DNA from: Owenia fusiformis
Lineage: Eukaryota; Annelida; Polychaeta; Sabellida; Oweniidae
Reading direction: 5' to 3'
Assembly (NCBI GenBank): GCA_903813345.2
Contig: CAIIXF020000011.1
Location: 15,171,754 to 15,235,753, forward strand
Length of the DNA: 64,000 nt
The notes under the pieces were generated by a model, which was not told the DNA's origin, made no database searches, and worked only from the letters and a program-made list of their open reading frames with translations. Numbering within the stretch: the stretch's first letter is position 1; each line of letters opens with the position of its first letter. Shown in pieces: positions 37,201 to 47,433 of this stretch. Both the position numbers and the translations under genes were made by a program.

Positions 37201-40200
37201 TTTCCTGAAATGCATATTATTATGTTCGTGTAATTGCATGGTGCCATTTTGAAGATCCAGAGGGGTGTGAATGGGAGATGGAACAGCCCATGATAGCAAA
37301 TATGGCAGTTTAAATGTCCAGTTCGAACAAATTTTTTTGTTAAAGCAGTATTGTTAAGTCAGTTAGAAGCTGTTCTGTTACTGTGTAGGTGATTCAATTA
37401 GTATGGATATAATTAATTTCTCTTTAATTTCAAATTGCATTTTGAAAATGTTTAGTTTCTGTTAAAGTAAAGACAACTTCTTTTTGTAATATGCTCATAA
37501 GCGTATCTTAAAGACTTAAAATTTCAGCCAATCAGCATATATATACAAGTAGGTACAAGTGAAGGTGACTTATTCTGACTAGTAAGCAAACTGAACAAAA
37601 AGGAATACAACAGACGATTTATTCCATAAATGCTTTGTTTGCATGAAATCAACAAAATATGACTTACGTAACTTGACAATTTTAAAACTTTGAATTAAAA
37701 AGTGGCTAACGCGACCTCTCAAATGTCAATGATGTATTCACCTGCTTTAATAATCTTCTCAGCTGCAATCTTACTGTCCTCTGTATCCCATACCCCATTT
37801 TTGTTAAAATCAGTCGCCATCACCTTTGTTACTGTCTTCTTCAACCAGAATTTTGGGATATCCTTAAGCTGACTCATATCTACGGTATATACCGACCTTG
37901 ACGACATCTTAGACACTGTTTGATCATTTACTATCTCAACTTTTTTTATTCAAAGTACTCATATCAAAACATATTTATAGTACATGACATATTTCTTTGA
38001 CATTAATGAATTAAAAGTTTAAATAATTTAAAGGCTTTTTTCTCAATTGAGAAGCAGTGCATAACAAGTATTCCATCATGTCTCCGTTTATTCCTTTAAT
38101 GTGTCACATTTTTCAATGCCATCTTGATAAATCATGCCTACTACATGTTTTTTTATAAATTTATATGTATGTATGTTTATTTATTTTTCGCATTCAGCCA
38201 TTGTAAACTGACAGTCTTACTGACTGCTGAGAGGTCACCAAAATGCTTAAATTCTGATATATCTCCAAGGTCTGTCTTTTATTATCTGCAAATTACGGGT
38301 AAATATTACAGTGTGACATACAGATTAATGAATATTTTGTTTATTGGGATTTGCTACTCTGTGGAGTTGCCATTTTCTAGTTGTCATTGTGGCACTGTTT
38401 TGACCGTTGTGTTATTTTTGGTCATTGTATCATTGCATAAACTGGTGTGTTATTATTGGTCATTGTGTCACTGTATTGACTGATGTGTTACTTTAATTCA
38501 TTATGTTGCAATCTAAACTGGTGTGTTTCTTTTGGTCATTGTTTCATTGTATTGACTGTTTTACTATTGGTCATTGTGTTGCAGTGTAAACTGGTGTGTT
38601 ACTTTTGGTTATTGTGTTGCTGTGTTGACTAGTGTGTTACTTTTGATCATTGTGTCGCTGTATTGACTGGTGTGTTACTTTTGGTCATTGTGTAACAGTA
38701 TAAACTGGTGTGTTACTTTTGGTCATTGTGTCACTGTATTGACTGGTGTGTTACATTTGGTCATTGTGTTGCAGTATTAAATGTTTTTTTTACTTTTGGT
38801 TATTGTGTCACTGTATTGACTGGTGTGTTACATTTGGTCATTGTGTTGCAGTATTAATTTTTTTTTACTTTTGGTCATTGTGTCACTGTATTGACTGGTG
38901 TGTTACATTTGATCATTGTGTAACAGTATAAACTGGTATGTTAATTTTGGTCATTGTGTCACTGTATTGACTGTTGTATTACATTTGATCATTGTGTAAC
39001 AGTATAAACTGGTATGTTACTTTTGGTCATTGTGTCACTGTATTGACTGGTGTGTTACATTTGGTCATTGTGTTGCAGTATTAAATGTTTTTTTACTTTT
39101 GGTTATTGTGTCACTGTATTGACTCGAGTGTTACATTTGGTCATTGTGTTGCAGTATTAATTGGTGGTTTTGTGTGTCATTATTTCACTGTTTTTACTGG
39201 TGTGTTACTTTTGATTATTGTGTCATTGTATTTACTGGAGTGTTACATTTGGTCATTGTATTGCAGTATTAACTGGGGATTTTGTGTGTCATTGTTTCAC
39301 TGTATTTACTCATGTATTACTTTTGGTTATTGTGTCATTGATTTGACTCATGTGTTACATTGGATCATTGTATTGCAGTATTAAATGGTGGTTTTGTGTG
39401 CCATTGTTTCACTGTATTTACTAGACTGTGTTACTTTTGGTTATTGTGTCATTGATTTGACTCATGTGTTACATTGGATCATTGTATTGCAGTATTAAAT
39501 GGTGGTTTTGTGTGTCATTGTATTTACCGGTGTATTACTTTTGGTTATTGTGTTGTAGATCATGTGTAAGTTTTGGTCACAATGTCATAATATCACAGTG
39601 TAAACAAGTGTGCTATTGGTCACTGTGTTAGTCTTGACTCAATGAAAAACATATGAAACAAATGAAAAGTCATAAAAATATCTGATATGTTGCAGGAAAA
39701 TGTAAAGCTATTGGTGTGAGCAATTTCCTAGAGCGCCATCTATCTCAACTTATGGAGGATTGTGAGATTGTGCCACATGTTAACCAGATTGAATATAATC
39801 CATGTCAGAATCAAACTGAGCTTCTGGCCTTTTGCAGAAGGAATGGTATATATATAGAGGTAAGAAATTTTAGAGTAACTTTTTCAAATTTGGTGAAAAC
39901 ATTTTATTGAAATTTTATTTTAATGCATAAACCACGCCTTACCATCGACAAGGTACAGTCACGTGACAGTGACAAAATATACCGTAGTACACTTTTGATG
40001 TACGACTATGATGTAGGTTTGATGCAGGTTTTCAAAAATTTTGAGGAATACATAAAGGATTTCATGTTTGATTTCGCGTGTATTCGATTTCAAAGACATT
40101 TATTTTTCTAATTACTTTAAAAGTGCTTGATTTTTTTCGCTGTAAGTCTACCCATACAATTGTTCGGTTGGAAAAATGTTGTTTTTTACACATTTTCTTT

Positions 40201-43200
40201 GATCATTTTCTCCCCTGACGTCTCAGAGTGTCGAATATTTTTATGAGAATGTGTTTCTCTAAACTACACAGTTTAAGACGGGTGAAGATTTAATAAATAT
40301 CCATGCATTTGGTATAATTTAAAAAATCAGAAATGTACGTTGTCAACTCACAGTGTATGTTGTCCCTGTAATTGAAATTCAACGAACATGGTCCTGTATC
40401 CCTAGTACAGATGAACAGGTAAAAGTGATTTTTTCGTTGAATGCTATTTTAGTTTATGAAAGTGTTAATTGGTGATTAATATGTGACCATGGCGTGTTAT
40501 TTTCCTACCTCTTTGACCACTTGGCATGTTTAGTTGCACTTTTATGAATTTTAATAATCTTAAGGAGTTCATGGAGAGATCTATACTAGCTAATCGATGA
40601 TGACTTTCAAAATTTATGCTACAGGGTGTCCCGAAAGTATGGGCCCCCTGGGCAGACATATACCAATGTCTCCATAGTATGTGTCATATATCATTTTAAA
40701 GCTCATCCAAAGTTACATTAAATTGCCGAGTATCATGGTTCAACTCACAAATGGAAAAAAGTTACAGGAATTTCAAAAGTTAGTGTTTGGCCAAAATTAA
40801 AGTCAGTTTTACACCAAAACAATAGTCGGTGTGTCTCCTTAGCCGCCATGTTAACAGCAGCAATACTTTCAAGGGATATGGCGTTTTGTAATCCTCATAA
40901 AACCCTTTTAAGGCATAAGAAGAGTTTCCTTGGAGTATTTACCCTAAATGTCATCTTTTTAGAACTCAATATCCATCCTATCTTCGAGAATAGCATCTTT
41001 TTTGCTAATTTTTGAAATGCCTGTTACTTTTTACCATTTGAACCATCATATTTGGCAAATCAATGTAACTTTGGATAAGCTTAAAAATGATGTATGACAC
41101 ATGCTATGGAGAAATTGGTATATGTCTGCCTAGGGGGGGGGCATACTTTGGGACACTCTGTATATCTGCAAAGTGCAGAAGTTCAAAAGCCAGGTTATGG
41201 AACACAAAAAAGGATTAGTAACATTGAAATTTAATCATATCAATGACAATTTTATGGACAAAATACGGACAAATTATTAGAGTAAATATATCTGATATGC
41301 CTATCATTATTATTACTTTATTATCAAATATGTTCCTTCTGTTACACGTATATTATAGCATTTCATTCACTGTAAAATTAACTGTGAATTGAGATCTGTA
41401 AGGCCAATGTGACAACATACATTCGAGTTGACAACATACATTATCTATTTTTCATAGTAGCATCCAAAGTAAAAAGCGGTTTTGTATTAACTCTGGATGT
41501 ATATTTGTTTACTTATCTTAGTTGTGTTAGTCGTAGTTTGGCTGTTATTTGCACAGCAAAAAAAAAAATTAGAGAGAATTTTGCAAAAATTCCCTCAAGA
41601 TTTAGATATCCCTGACGTACTGGGTAGATCTATAACAAGATATTGAAATTGCTGAGGATCATTTGAAGTAGATATGCACATTTGCAACTTAATTACAAAT
41701 CGAATGCAACAACTACGTACCTGATGATGAACTGACACAATATTGATCAAATCAATGCTAGTTCTTGCCTCGCTTCCTCATTCTAGAAAATGGCGATCTA
41801 AAATGGCGGAAATGACTTTGTACATCAAAAGTGTACTACGGTATATTTTGTCACTGTCACATGACTGTACCTTGTCGATGGTCAGGCGTGATAAACATCT
41901 TTGAGATTTAGAAAAAATATGTATTCAATCTTCATCATGCTTTCGTGAAAATGTTAAATATTGCAATTTTTAACTTAAAGCCATCCTCTTTGAAGGAATC
42001 TTGAGCTCTTTTATGTGCACCCAGCATACAAGTATACATCCGAGCATTTTACAAGTTGTTGACCATTACTGATAACTTGTACAGTGAAACCTGTAAATTG
42101 GAAGACCTCTAGAAGTGGAACACCCAGTTTGTTAGTGGAACACTTTCCAGAGTCCCAAGATCAGTTAACCTATATTAGTGGAACACCTACCAAGTAGAAC
42201 ACTTTTTAAGGTACCTAAGGTGTTCCACTTAGACAGGTATAGTTTTTAACATCTCCGCTTTTATTGTAGGGGTATTGCCCATTAGCTAAAGGTGAAATAT
42301 TGGCAGATGAACATATCAGTTTGATAGCCAAGGCTCACAACAAGACTGCTGCCCAAGTATGCATAAGATGGTCATTGCAGGTAAAGTAGCTTCTAGTTAT
42401 AACAAGCATTGAAGCAGGTTGATACAACATAAATGGAGTACCATGTGCAAAATCCAAAATTCATTTGCACCAAGTTGTCGAGAATTTCGGAAGCAATATT
42501 GTGTGTACTGTTTATTCTAAATACATATATGCAATATACAGTAAAACCTGTCTTAGTGAACACTTTCCTCTAGTGAACACCTGTGTTTAGTGAACACCAC
42601 TTGAAGGCACTTTTTACATTGACTCCTGTATTAAGTCCCCTTTCTGTAGTGAACACCTTTCTACAGTGAACACTTTTTGTGGCTCCATAGGTGTTCACTA
42701 TATACAGGTTTTACTGTACATTACGTAATCTACAGCTTTATATTATTGATGTAGAATGTCAATGAATCAGAATGTAGCTGATTGCAAGCCTGATGTACAT
42801 CAGTGGAACTAGGGGTATTTTCACTGTGAGGGACTTTTTCTGTGGGATTTCATCCCATGGGATCTCATGGGACTCAATGAGACTTTTACCAAGTGGTTAT
42901 ATAAATACCATATTATTAGGAATACATTAGTAATGTATAATAGGGTGATAAACTGTACATGTACTGTAAAACGGGTATTGTTAGCGAGGGGTAATTGTTA
43001 GCGATTGTTAGCGATCGCTATAGTTTCACTAAAAATTCAATTTGCTAAAATAAACCGGGGTTAAAATAAACTGGGCGCTAAAATTTGGAAAATTCCCGGG
43101 AAACTACATGAATACTAGTATTTAAGGAGCTTTTCGTTCAGTGCTCGACTTCCGGTTTGTAATTTGAAAAAGGTAAATATTTATAAATCGTATATTTCTT

Positions 43201-43694
43201 TCAATATCTGAAGGATAAATAGGCATCCATCAGTGAAATAGTATTAGTAGTAAATATAAAGATAAAAGGTGTTAATTGAACTCGGTTCAACAACCAATGA
43301 TATTGCTTAAATTCTCCCGTACCATAAGTGATCAAAGGATCACTTTCAAAATCAAAGTCTATAGAATCTATACACCTATGCATTTCGCTAATTTGAATTT
43401 TTAAAGATTAATCTTCATTTCGCTAAAATTTCCCGCGCTAAAACCCCCTAAAATTGAAAAATCACTAAAATTTCCTGGTGTCAAAATTACCCATTTTACA
43501 GTATATAGGTTAGAAAAAAATTTGTCTCTGTTTTCCAGAATGATGTAATCACAATACCAAAGTCTATCAAAGTAGAGAGAGTGAAGGAGAACTGTGGAGT
43601 CTTTGATTTTGAACTGACTGAGAAAGAAATGCAAACAGTAAATGGTCTCCATAGGAACTTGCGGGTGACTTGGGACCCTACTGATATAATGTGA
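31221..43694 (+). CDS. Aldo-keto reductase (2,5-DKG / YtbE-like type), complete, 7 exons
   Basis: NADPH-dependent cytosolic reductase of aldehydes and ketones (family role); the substrate cannot be told. Exons: 31221-31293, 31852-31976, 33870-33993, 34942-35040, 39696-39859, 42270-42380 and 43539-43694. All are GT/AG with compatible phases (852 nt, 283 aa), the usual size of the small bacterial-like AKR branch. The catalytic tetrad is present: Asp50 in MIDTAERYG, Tyr55, Lys80 in ITTKLRW and His113 in DLYMLHWP. Also visible are GVSNF, NQIEYNP, the PLAKG stretch in place of the usual SPLG, and the NADP-binding VITIPKS near the C-terminus. The start is the first ATG of exon 1; another in-frame ATG follows at codon 5. 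AATAAA at 43824 lies 130 nt after the stop. The introns are swollen by two tandem arrays (a 63-bp and a 38-bp unit) and at least eight mobile elements, and intron 4 hosts an antisense EF-hand gene. Confidence 0.95.
31418..31820. repeat. Two adjacent inverted repeats in AKR intron 1
   Basis: First pair: 'tatgtgaggtgttgggtatg' at about 31418 with the mirrored 'catattcaaaaccaagcatc' ending about 31549. Second pair: 'tcctatgacaagtgaggttt' at 31556 and 'aaacctcacttgtcttagga' ending about 31817, which brackets the stretch just before exon 2. They look like small palindromic elements; no target duplications are recognised. Confidence 0.6.
32051..32770. mobile_element. Foldback element of about 720 bp with mariner-like left end
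   Basis: Almost the whole segment is one imperfect palindrome centred near 32410. 'gcagtcaaaggtgactgc', 'aaccatagtgttttggc' and 'tgccttggacacctgctcaa' on the left are mirrored on the right. The left end TA-CAGGGTCAGGGTG resembles mariner-type termini. The right end is degraded and merges with the next repeat. Confidence 0.65.
32815..33681 (+). mobile_element. Helitron-like element, family 1, copy b, 5'-truncated
   Basis: Starts internally ('aaagaagcacatggcagcc') and holds about five units of 130 bp ('actcgaaaagtagtggagcg', 'catatttggtatgtgaatac', 'gacacttttggtagaaggcg'). It ends with the family 3' part GTTCGATGGGATTCGC and CTGG, followed by T. The 3' hairpin is imperfect here (ACGC-TTTG-GAGT). 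The 5' boundary abuts a second stretch resembling the neighbouring foldback element. Confidence 0.75.
34063..34700. repeat. 63-bp minisatellite, about 10 units, in AKR intron 3
   Basis: The unit reads 'gagagtataatatttaaaac', 'tacagtacttcatattaatt', 'tcttacaattaaaattcatt', 'aac'. Units differ at only a few sites (act/aca, gag/gtg). The 21-codon period gives an artefactual 227-codon open frame. Confidence 0.95.
35026..35225. repeat. Duplicated 3' end of AKR exon 4 with its donor
   Basis: 'cctttataaaaagggtaagt' plus about 45 following bases ('aatcacacatacatgtagc') occurs at 35029 (the real exon end and donor at 35040) and again at 35121, followed by 'gcatgaattatcacctttg' in both copies. A decoy splice donor therefore lies about 91 bp downstream of the real one. 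Confidence 0.8.
35288..35868. mobile_element. 581-bp TTAA-flanked MITE with long inverted repeats
   Basis: The ends are AGGAACATTCCTGGCC (35288) and GGCCAGGAATATTCCT (35868), flanked by TTAA at 35284-35287 and 35869-35872. The arms extend for roughly 200 bp (containing 'gatgtcatcgactctcaac' and 'gttgagagtcgatgacatc'). TTAA targets are typical of piggyBac and Kolobok elements. A fragment of a relative appears at 45110-45165. Confidence 0.85.
35907..36001. repeat. 38-bp minisatellite, left part (split by an insertion)
   Basis: Three diverged units of the array that continues at 38381 ('gtataaactggtgtgttgct', 'gcagtattaactggtgtaat'). The last unit is cut at 'gttgcttt' and resumes exactly as 'ttgtcattgtggcactg' after 38380. 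Confidence 0.75.
36686..36691 (-). terminator. Polyadenylation signal AATAAA of the EF-hand gene
   Basis: Canonical hexamer on the minus strand, 110 nt downstream of the EF-hand gene's stop codon. Confidence 0.5.
36801..37907 (-). CDS. Sarcoplasmic calcium-binding / calexcitin-like EF-hand protein, complete, 2 exons
   Basis: Cytosolic calcium buffer or sensor of the invertebrate SCP/calexcitin group (family inference from EF-hand layout, 189-aa size and the C-terminal NDNIFWGPL pattern). Exons on the minus strand: 37907-37742 and 37204-36801, joined GCAG|GTGAAT to tttcag|GAAACC in phase 1. Three good EF loops are seen: residues 33-44 (DFNKNGVWDTED, Asp at position 12), 115-126 (DLNGDGVIDLKE) and 149-160 (DEDKDGKITSQE). 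A degenerate one lies around 78-89. The start is the ATG at 37907; upstream codons are open for a short way but offer no better ATG. It lies antisense in AKR intron 4 and wholly between the ends of a Helitron-like element (36002-38380). There is no frameshift or premature stop, so it may be functional. Confidence 0.9.
38381..39590. repeat. 38-bp minisatellite, right part, about 30 units
   Basis: Unit 'ttgactggtgtgttactttt' + 'ggtcattgtgtcactgta', with a frequent variant ending 'gtaacagtataaactgg' or 'gttgcagtattaactgg'. It begins immediately after the CTAG end of the element at 38380. The right part is more diverged. Confidence 0.92.
39933..41890. mobile_element. 1958-bp terminal-inverted-repeat element with 6-bp target duplication, in AKR intron 5
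   Basis: 71-bp inverted repeats start CACGCC (39933-40003) and end GGCGTG (41820-41890), about 95% identical by eye. The flanking direct repeat is ATAAAC (39927-39932, 41891-41896). No transposase is seen inside. A second transposon (40622-41160) is nested within it. The superfamily is unclear. Confidence 0.85.
40622..41160. mobile_element. 539-bp mariner-type MITE nested in the previous element
   Basis: The ends CAGGGTGTCCCGAAAGTATG and CATACTTTGGGACACTCTG are flanked by TA. Inverted repeats extend about 130 bp inward. No transposase. Its position inside 39933-41890 makes it the younger insertion. Confidence 0.85.
42082..42240. mobile_element. CAGTAAAACCTG-type MITE, copy 3 (diverged)
   Basis: Left end TA-CAGTGAAACCTG at 42082. 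'gaagtggaacaccc' and 'aggtgttccacttagacagg' form the inner inverted arms. The right terminus is degraded. Confidence 0.55.
42539..42716. mobile_element. CAGTAAAACCTG-type MITE, copy 4
   Basis: A clean 178-bp copy: CAGTAAAACCTGTCTTAG at the left, ACAGGTTTTACTG at the right, TA on both sides, with internal 'agtgaacacc' phrases in both orientations. Confidence 0.8.
42964..43501. mobile_element. 538-bp TA-flanked element with CTGTAAAACGGGTA ends
   Basis: CTGTAAAACGGGTA at 42964 and TACCCATTTTACAG at 43501, with TA on both sides. Sub-terminal 'gcgctaaaat' and 'attttagcg'-type repeats are present in both orientations. It lies 37 bp upstream of AKR exon 7, so it borders the polypyrimidine tract. 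Confidence 0.75.
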
Positions 43695-43698
43695 TCTC

Positions 43699-44000
43699 TG
43701 TGGTAACGTGATTGAGATGAAGCAACAAAATGTGTGTTGTGATGTTTTTCCTTGGCTAGAACTTGAACCGGGTTACAATTTTCTATATAGTATGTAATTA
43801 ATAACCCCATAATGCATGTTGGAAATAAAGGGATTTTATTAAAAAAAGCAGACAGACAGTTTTCAGGGATATTCAGCTCAGGAAAGGTACAAAAAACATA
43901 TACACAAAAACAATCAATGGCAACATGATTGAGATGAAGCCAGACAGATTTCAGGGATATTTAGCTCAGGAAAGTTACAAAAACGTTTCATTTATTGAAC
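43699..44000. repeat. Local duplication in the AKR 3' UTR region
   Basis: 'aacgtgattgagatgaagc' (43705) recurs as 'aacatgattgagatgaagc' (43921). 'cagggatattcagctcagga' (43864) recurs as 'cagggatatttagctcagga' (43950). The AATAAA at 43824-43829 lies in the first part. Confidence 0.6.
43824..43829 (+). terminator. Polyadenylation signal AATAAA of the AKR gene
   Basis: Canonical hexamer 130 nt after the AKR stop codon, followed by T-rich sequence. Confidence 0.55.
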
Positions 44001-45163
44001 ACACTATCTAGACAAAAACAATCATGAAGATCCCTTTATTATTGAGAAAGTTATTCAAACACTAGAGGGTAACATTTCTTGTGTCACCCTGTATATAGAA
44101 AACACTGCATTTGGACTTATACATGTGGTCTGCCATTTTTCAATAATAATGAGTTTTTGTCATGTGTATGAACTGGCATATCATAACATAACTGTCTGTT
44201 TGAAGCATATATTGTGTGTCATCAGACAACTGTACAAAGTGATGTTTAAGGATTTAAGCCTTGGACTCAGTGCATTGTGTGCTGAACCATTCCACAAAGA
44301 TGTTATTTCCAAATCTTTGCATGACCCTGCAGGGGAATGCAAAGTTTAGGAAACAACATCTGAGTGGAATGAAGCAGCCACAGTCTTGGACTTGGCTGTC
44401 AAGTATTGCAAAACTCAATTTCAATTTCAATCGCTTAGCAACTTTACACAACAAATGCGTTATTGATATTTCACACACTCTTCATTATGTGAATACTCTG
44501 TTCTGATTGGCTGGAATCGGACACACCTTGTTAGCTATATTTGAATTATATTCTTAATGCTTTAAGTGCACTTTAAGGTACATAGTATCCGGGCATAATA
44601 TCCCCATAATATACACTCACAATCTTATTTATCTTGCACGTCATACTTATATAATGAAAACGAAACAGAGTTACATTTAGGAGTTTTATTTTAACATTGA
44701 TAGAATGACAATATAATGACTTATGTCTGTTTATAATTAAACATAACATCATTATTTGTCATCATGATATCAAAGGTGTCATTGTGACATCATTGGTGTC
44801 ATCATGACATCTTTATTGTTTGGATGTAGTGAAAAGACAAGGGGTATAATAATGATATTAAATTATTACATGTACACTTTTTTTAAAAATATACATACAT
44901 TATATTTGTAATCAGTACAATTTATGTTCTTTTCTCATAACATCCGACGAGTCAACAATTATTGAAAAAATTATTGACCAAAACTGGCACCTCGAGTAAA
45001 ACTAGGTACATCTTTCCACAATACAATGTATATAAAAAATGGTATACTCATATCAGGGTTATTGCTTAGAAGGACAGACCCCTTACATCATTGTACCTAA
45101 TGATGTTTGCAAAATTGATAGCGGATGACATCACTTCCTGTCTGAAATTTTAAAAGGCAGCGT
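44001..45163. other. Intergenic, no gene seen
   Basis: AT-rich sequence with weak open frames only. A fragment at 45110-45163 ('gatgacatcacttcctgtct') is related to the arm of the TTAA element at 35288-35868. 'catgacatc' phrases cluster at 44760-44815. Confidence 0.4.
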
Positions 45164-46303
45164 TTTATTTAGTGTTACCAAAAAGTGGGTCCAATGGACC
45201 CCACGGTAAAAAAAAATGGAGTCCAAACCAAAAAAAGTGGGTCCGAAAAATTAAAGGCCTGAAACTAATTAAAAATGAAAAAATTGGATAAAGCAAATTC
45301 AAGTACTCGTTTTTTTCTAAAGTAACACAAATGTAAGGCATTTTTGTCTTTTTTTACCATGTAGTCTTATGGAGTGATTTTATATTTACTAAACTTACAA
45401 CTACATAAACATATTTATTGTAACATTTCATAATGTTCATTATCATCATTGTCAATACATGAAGGATGTAATGATAATTCAATTTTTCCTCTTTTTATCT
45501 AAATCTGTTCAAATAATACACATACATGTACTGTAGGTACATACTAGCTCAGACAATTTTGTAATTTAGACCCTCTCTGGTGCATTCTGGCATATCTCGG
45601 CACAAAATTTCCAATAATAATATTTATAATACATAATTGATTGTAATTAATTTTTTTCTGAATTACTTTGTTTTTCAATGTTGCCCCTTGTTCCTCCTCA
45701 CTCTGATGTAAATTAATAAACTCAGTATTCCTTTCTGACACATTATCAATCTCAATGAAATATAAAGATCAACATTCAATAGTTTGATATGTATTTTTGA
45801 CTTGTAATATTTTATTTGTTTTCAAATGTTGCCCTTTGTGCTTTCTCACTATGATGTAAGATAATGCCAAAAAGATCAATTGTATTAAATTAAACAGTTT
45901 GTTGTCAAGTTTATGTGTAGGCTAATTGTTAATAATAGTATCCATTGAAAGATGGCAGGACAGTGATAAAGGTTTTTGCTACTGACCCATTAATCTCAAA
46001 GCAATGATGTTTTGGTTTTAGAGGTCAATCAAAATGGTGGCCGAATTACAGTAAGATAATTATCTAAGTGTTTCTCTGAAACACTGCTGATTATCTGCCT
46101 ATTATACTTAGATTTTGTCTTCATAAGGTAGGCCAATTTATATTCTTTCATTTGTACTACTGTTTGAGTGTTCTAAGAGGTAAGATTTTTGGAAATTGCT
46201 GTAAAAATAAAGTGCGTCCAAGGGACTCTGGAGTTTTTTATTTTTCCGTCCAACATTATTTTTTGGGGTCCATCTAATGTAAGGACGGCGTTAAATAAAA
46301 CGT
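45164..46303. mobile_element. 1140-bp element with CGTTTTATTTA ends
   Basis: CGTTTTATTTAGTG at 45164 and TTAAATAAAACG at 46303 are inverted. Just inside, 'gtgggtccaatggaccccac' and 'ttttggggtccatctaatg' are related sub-terminal blocks. No transposase frame or clear target duplication; the boundaries are less certain than for the others. Confidence 0.45.
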
Positions 46304-46559
46304 AGAAAGGTGACATCCCACTTGAAATTATCTTGGATAATTACACTAATTAAACACCGACATCTACGGTAAAATTAAATAGTATATTTTTAAATTATGA
46401 TAATCTATTTTTGTTCGTATGCTTAGAATATCGGTCTGTGTCTTATAAAATGTATAAAAGTTCGAATCAAAATATTTACGTTTTTTGACCCCTTGTGATG
46501 AAAGACATTTTTCGACCCGAAAGCCGGACGTTTTTTCAGCAAATGGTATTTTAAAAGAA

Positions 46560-47310
46560 TCAAGATATGTATACCTTCATAAATATTGCTTCAAATGTTG
46601 CTGCACTATAGTGTGCTACGGATCCTTCATATTCGGAAGCCATACCATGGACGTCTATTTGTTTCAATGGACAGTTCACATACATATGAGTTGCGTCCCC
46701 ACATTTGTAGCACAAATGATGCTTTTTCCTGGTCTCAGTTGTTTTATTCATAGATGGCGCCTTACGCCTCGCCAAAATGTCTCTACATTCATCATTCAAT
46801 AAAGTGTCTATCACAGTAGAAGTCGCTGTCTCGATTATATGTAACACAGAATTCATCGAAGCACAATCATAAGCATTGATTGTTTTGTAGCACAATCATT
46901 GTCAAAAGTTGATCTCTTAGCACAATCAATGACAGATTTTGTATGGGTAGCACAATCACTGATGTCATCTGTTCTCCTTGCACAATCAGTATCTTCTTAA
47001 CGCAATTATTAATGATTGCTGTTTCTTTGGCACAATCAGTTTCTGTAGCACAACCACATTGCGGAGATTGTCTCCTCAGTACAGCCTTTCTCGAGGGTTG
47101 TTTTCAAGGAACACATTTTCGTATCACGGCGTTCTTTGCGCCAGTGGTCCTCATATAACGTACTGGAGGCTTCTCTTTCACAGACCAGGCAAGGTTAGCA
47201 TCAGGTTTCAAAGAATCAATAAAATAGTCCACAGTCTCATTTTCAGAAGGGGATACACCGGGAAAAGCTTCATGAGCCTACCTGCCAACCTACCGTATTT
47301 TTACGGGAAT
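46560..47310 (-). pseudogene. Decayed zinc-knuckle gene with a cysteine-containing 12-residue repeat
   Basis: Minus-strand sequence broken by frameshifts and stops. It begins with a protein-like stretch (HEAFPGVSPSENETVDYF, KPDANLAWSVKEKPP), then a run of about 36-bp units giving DCAT/DCAK motifs across shifting frames (about 46870-47065). A 111-codon open stretch follows, ending in a CCHC zinc knuckle, CYKCGDATHMYVNC (CX2CX4HX4C). Zinc knuckles of this kind occur in retroelement gag-like proteins and in RNA-binding proteins. No reverse transcriptase was seen nearby, so the origin is open. Confidence 0.55.
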
Positions 47311-47433
47311 CTACCCTAAATTATTCGTTTTTCCGTAAAAAATGACAAACTACAGTCAAAATGGTCGATATACCGTCATATAATTTGCCCCATTTAGCAC
47401 CCACCTAATTACACAGACGTATCGTCGGTGTAT

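Larger units (their letters stand above)
36002..38380 (+). mobile_element. Helitron-like element, family 1, copy c, carrying an EF-hand gene
   Basis: The 5' end TTATCCCAATGAATGAAG and the following 'gggatatag' match the family start. A (CTGT)n stretch with 'atttgaatacca' and 'attttctacatatttgatgg' (36270-36372) matches its next block. The 3' end (38341-38380) reads 'gggatttgctactctgtgg' and TTTTCTAG with hairpin ACTC-TGTG-GAGT. It is inserted into a 38-bp minisatellite unit between two Ts with no duplication. The usual 130-bp core repeats are absent; instead there is extra sequence (about 36040-36265) and the complete antisense EF-hand gene. Confidence 0.65.

Noticed and set aside
36810-37208. 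132-codon plus-strand open frame
   Set aside because: Antisense shadow of the EF-hand exon 37204-36801.
44125-44506. Overlapping 74-81-codon open frames
   Set aside because: No recognisable family, no splice context, and open frames exist on both strands; treated as chance.
46485-47319. Plus-strand open frames of 105 and 113 codons
   Set aside because: Antisense to the decayed zinc-knuckle gene; the protein-like signal is on the minus strand.
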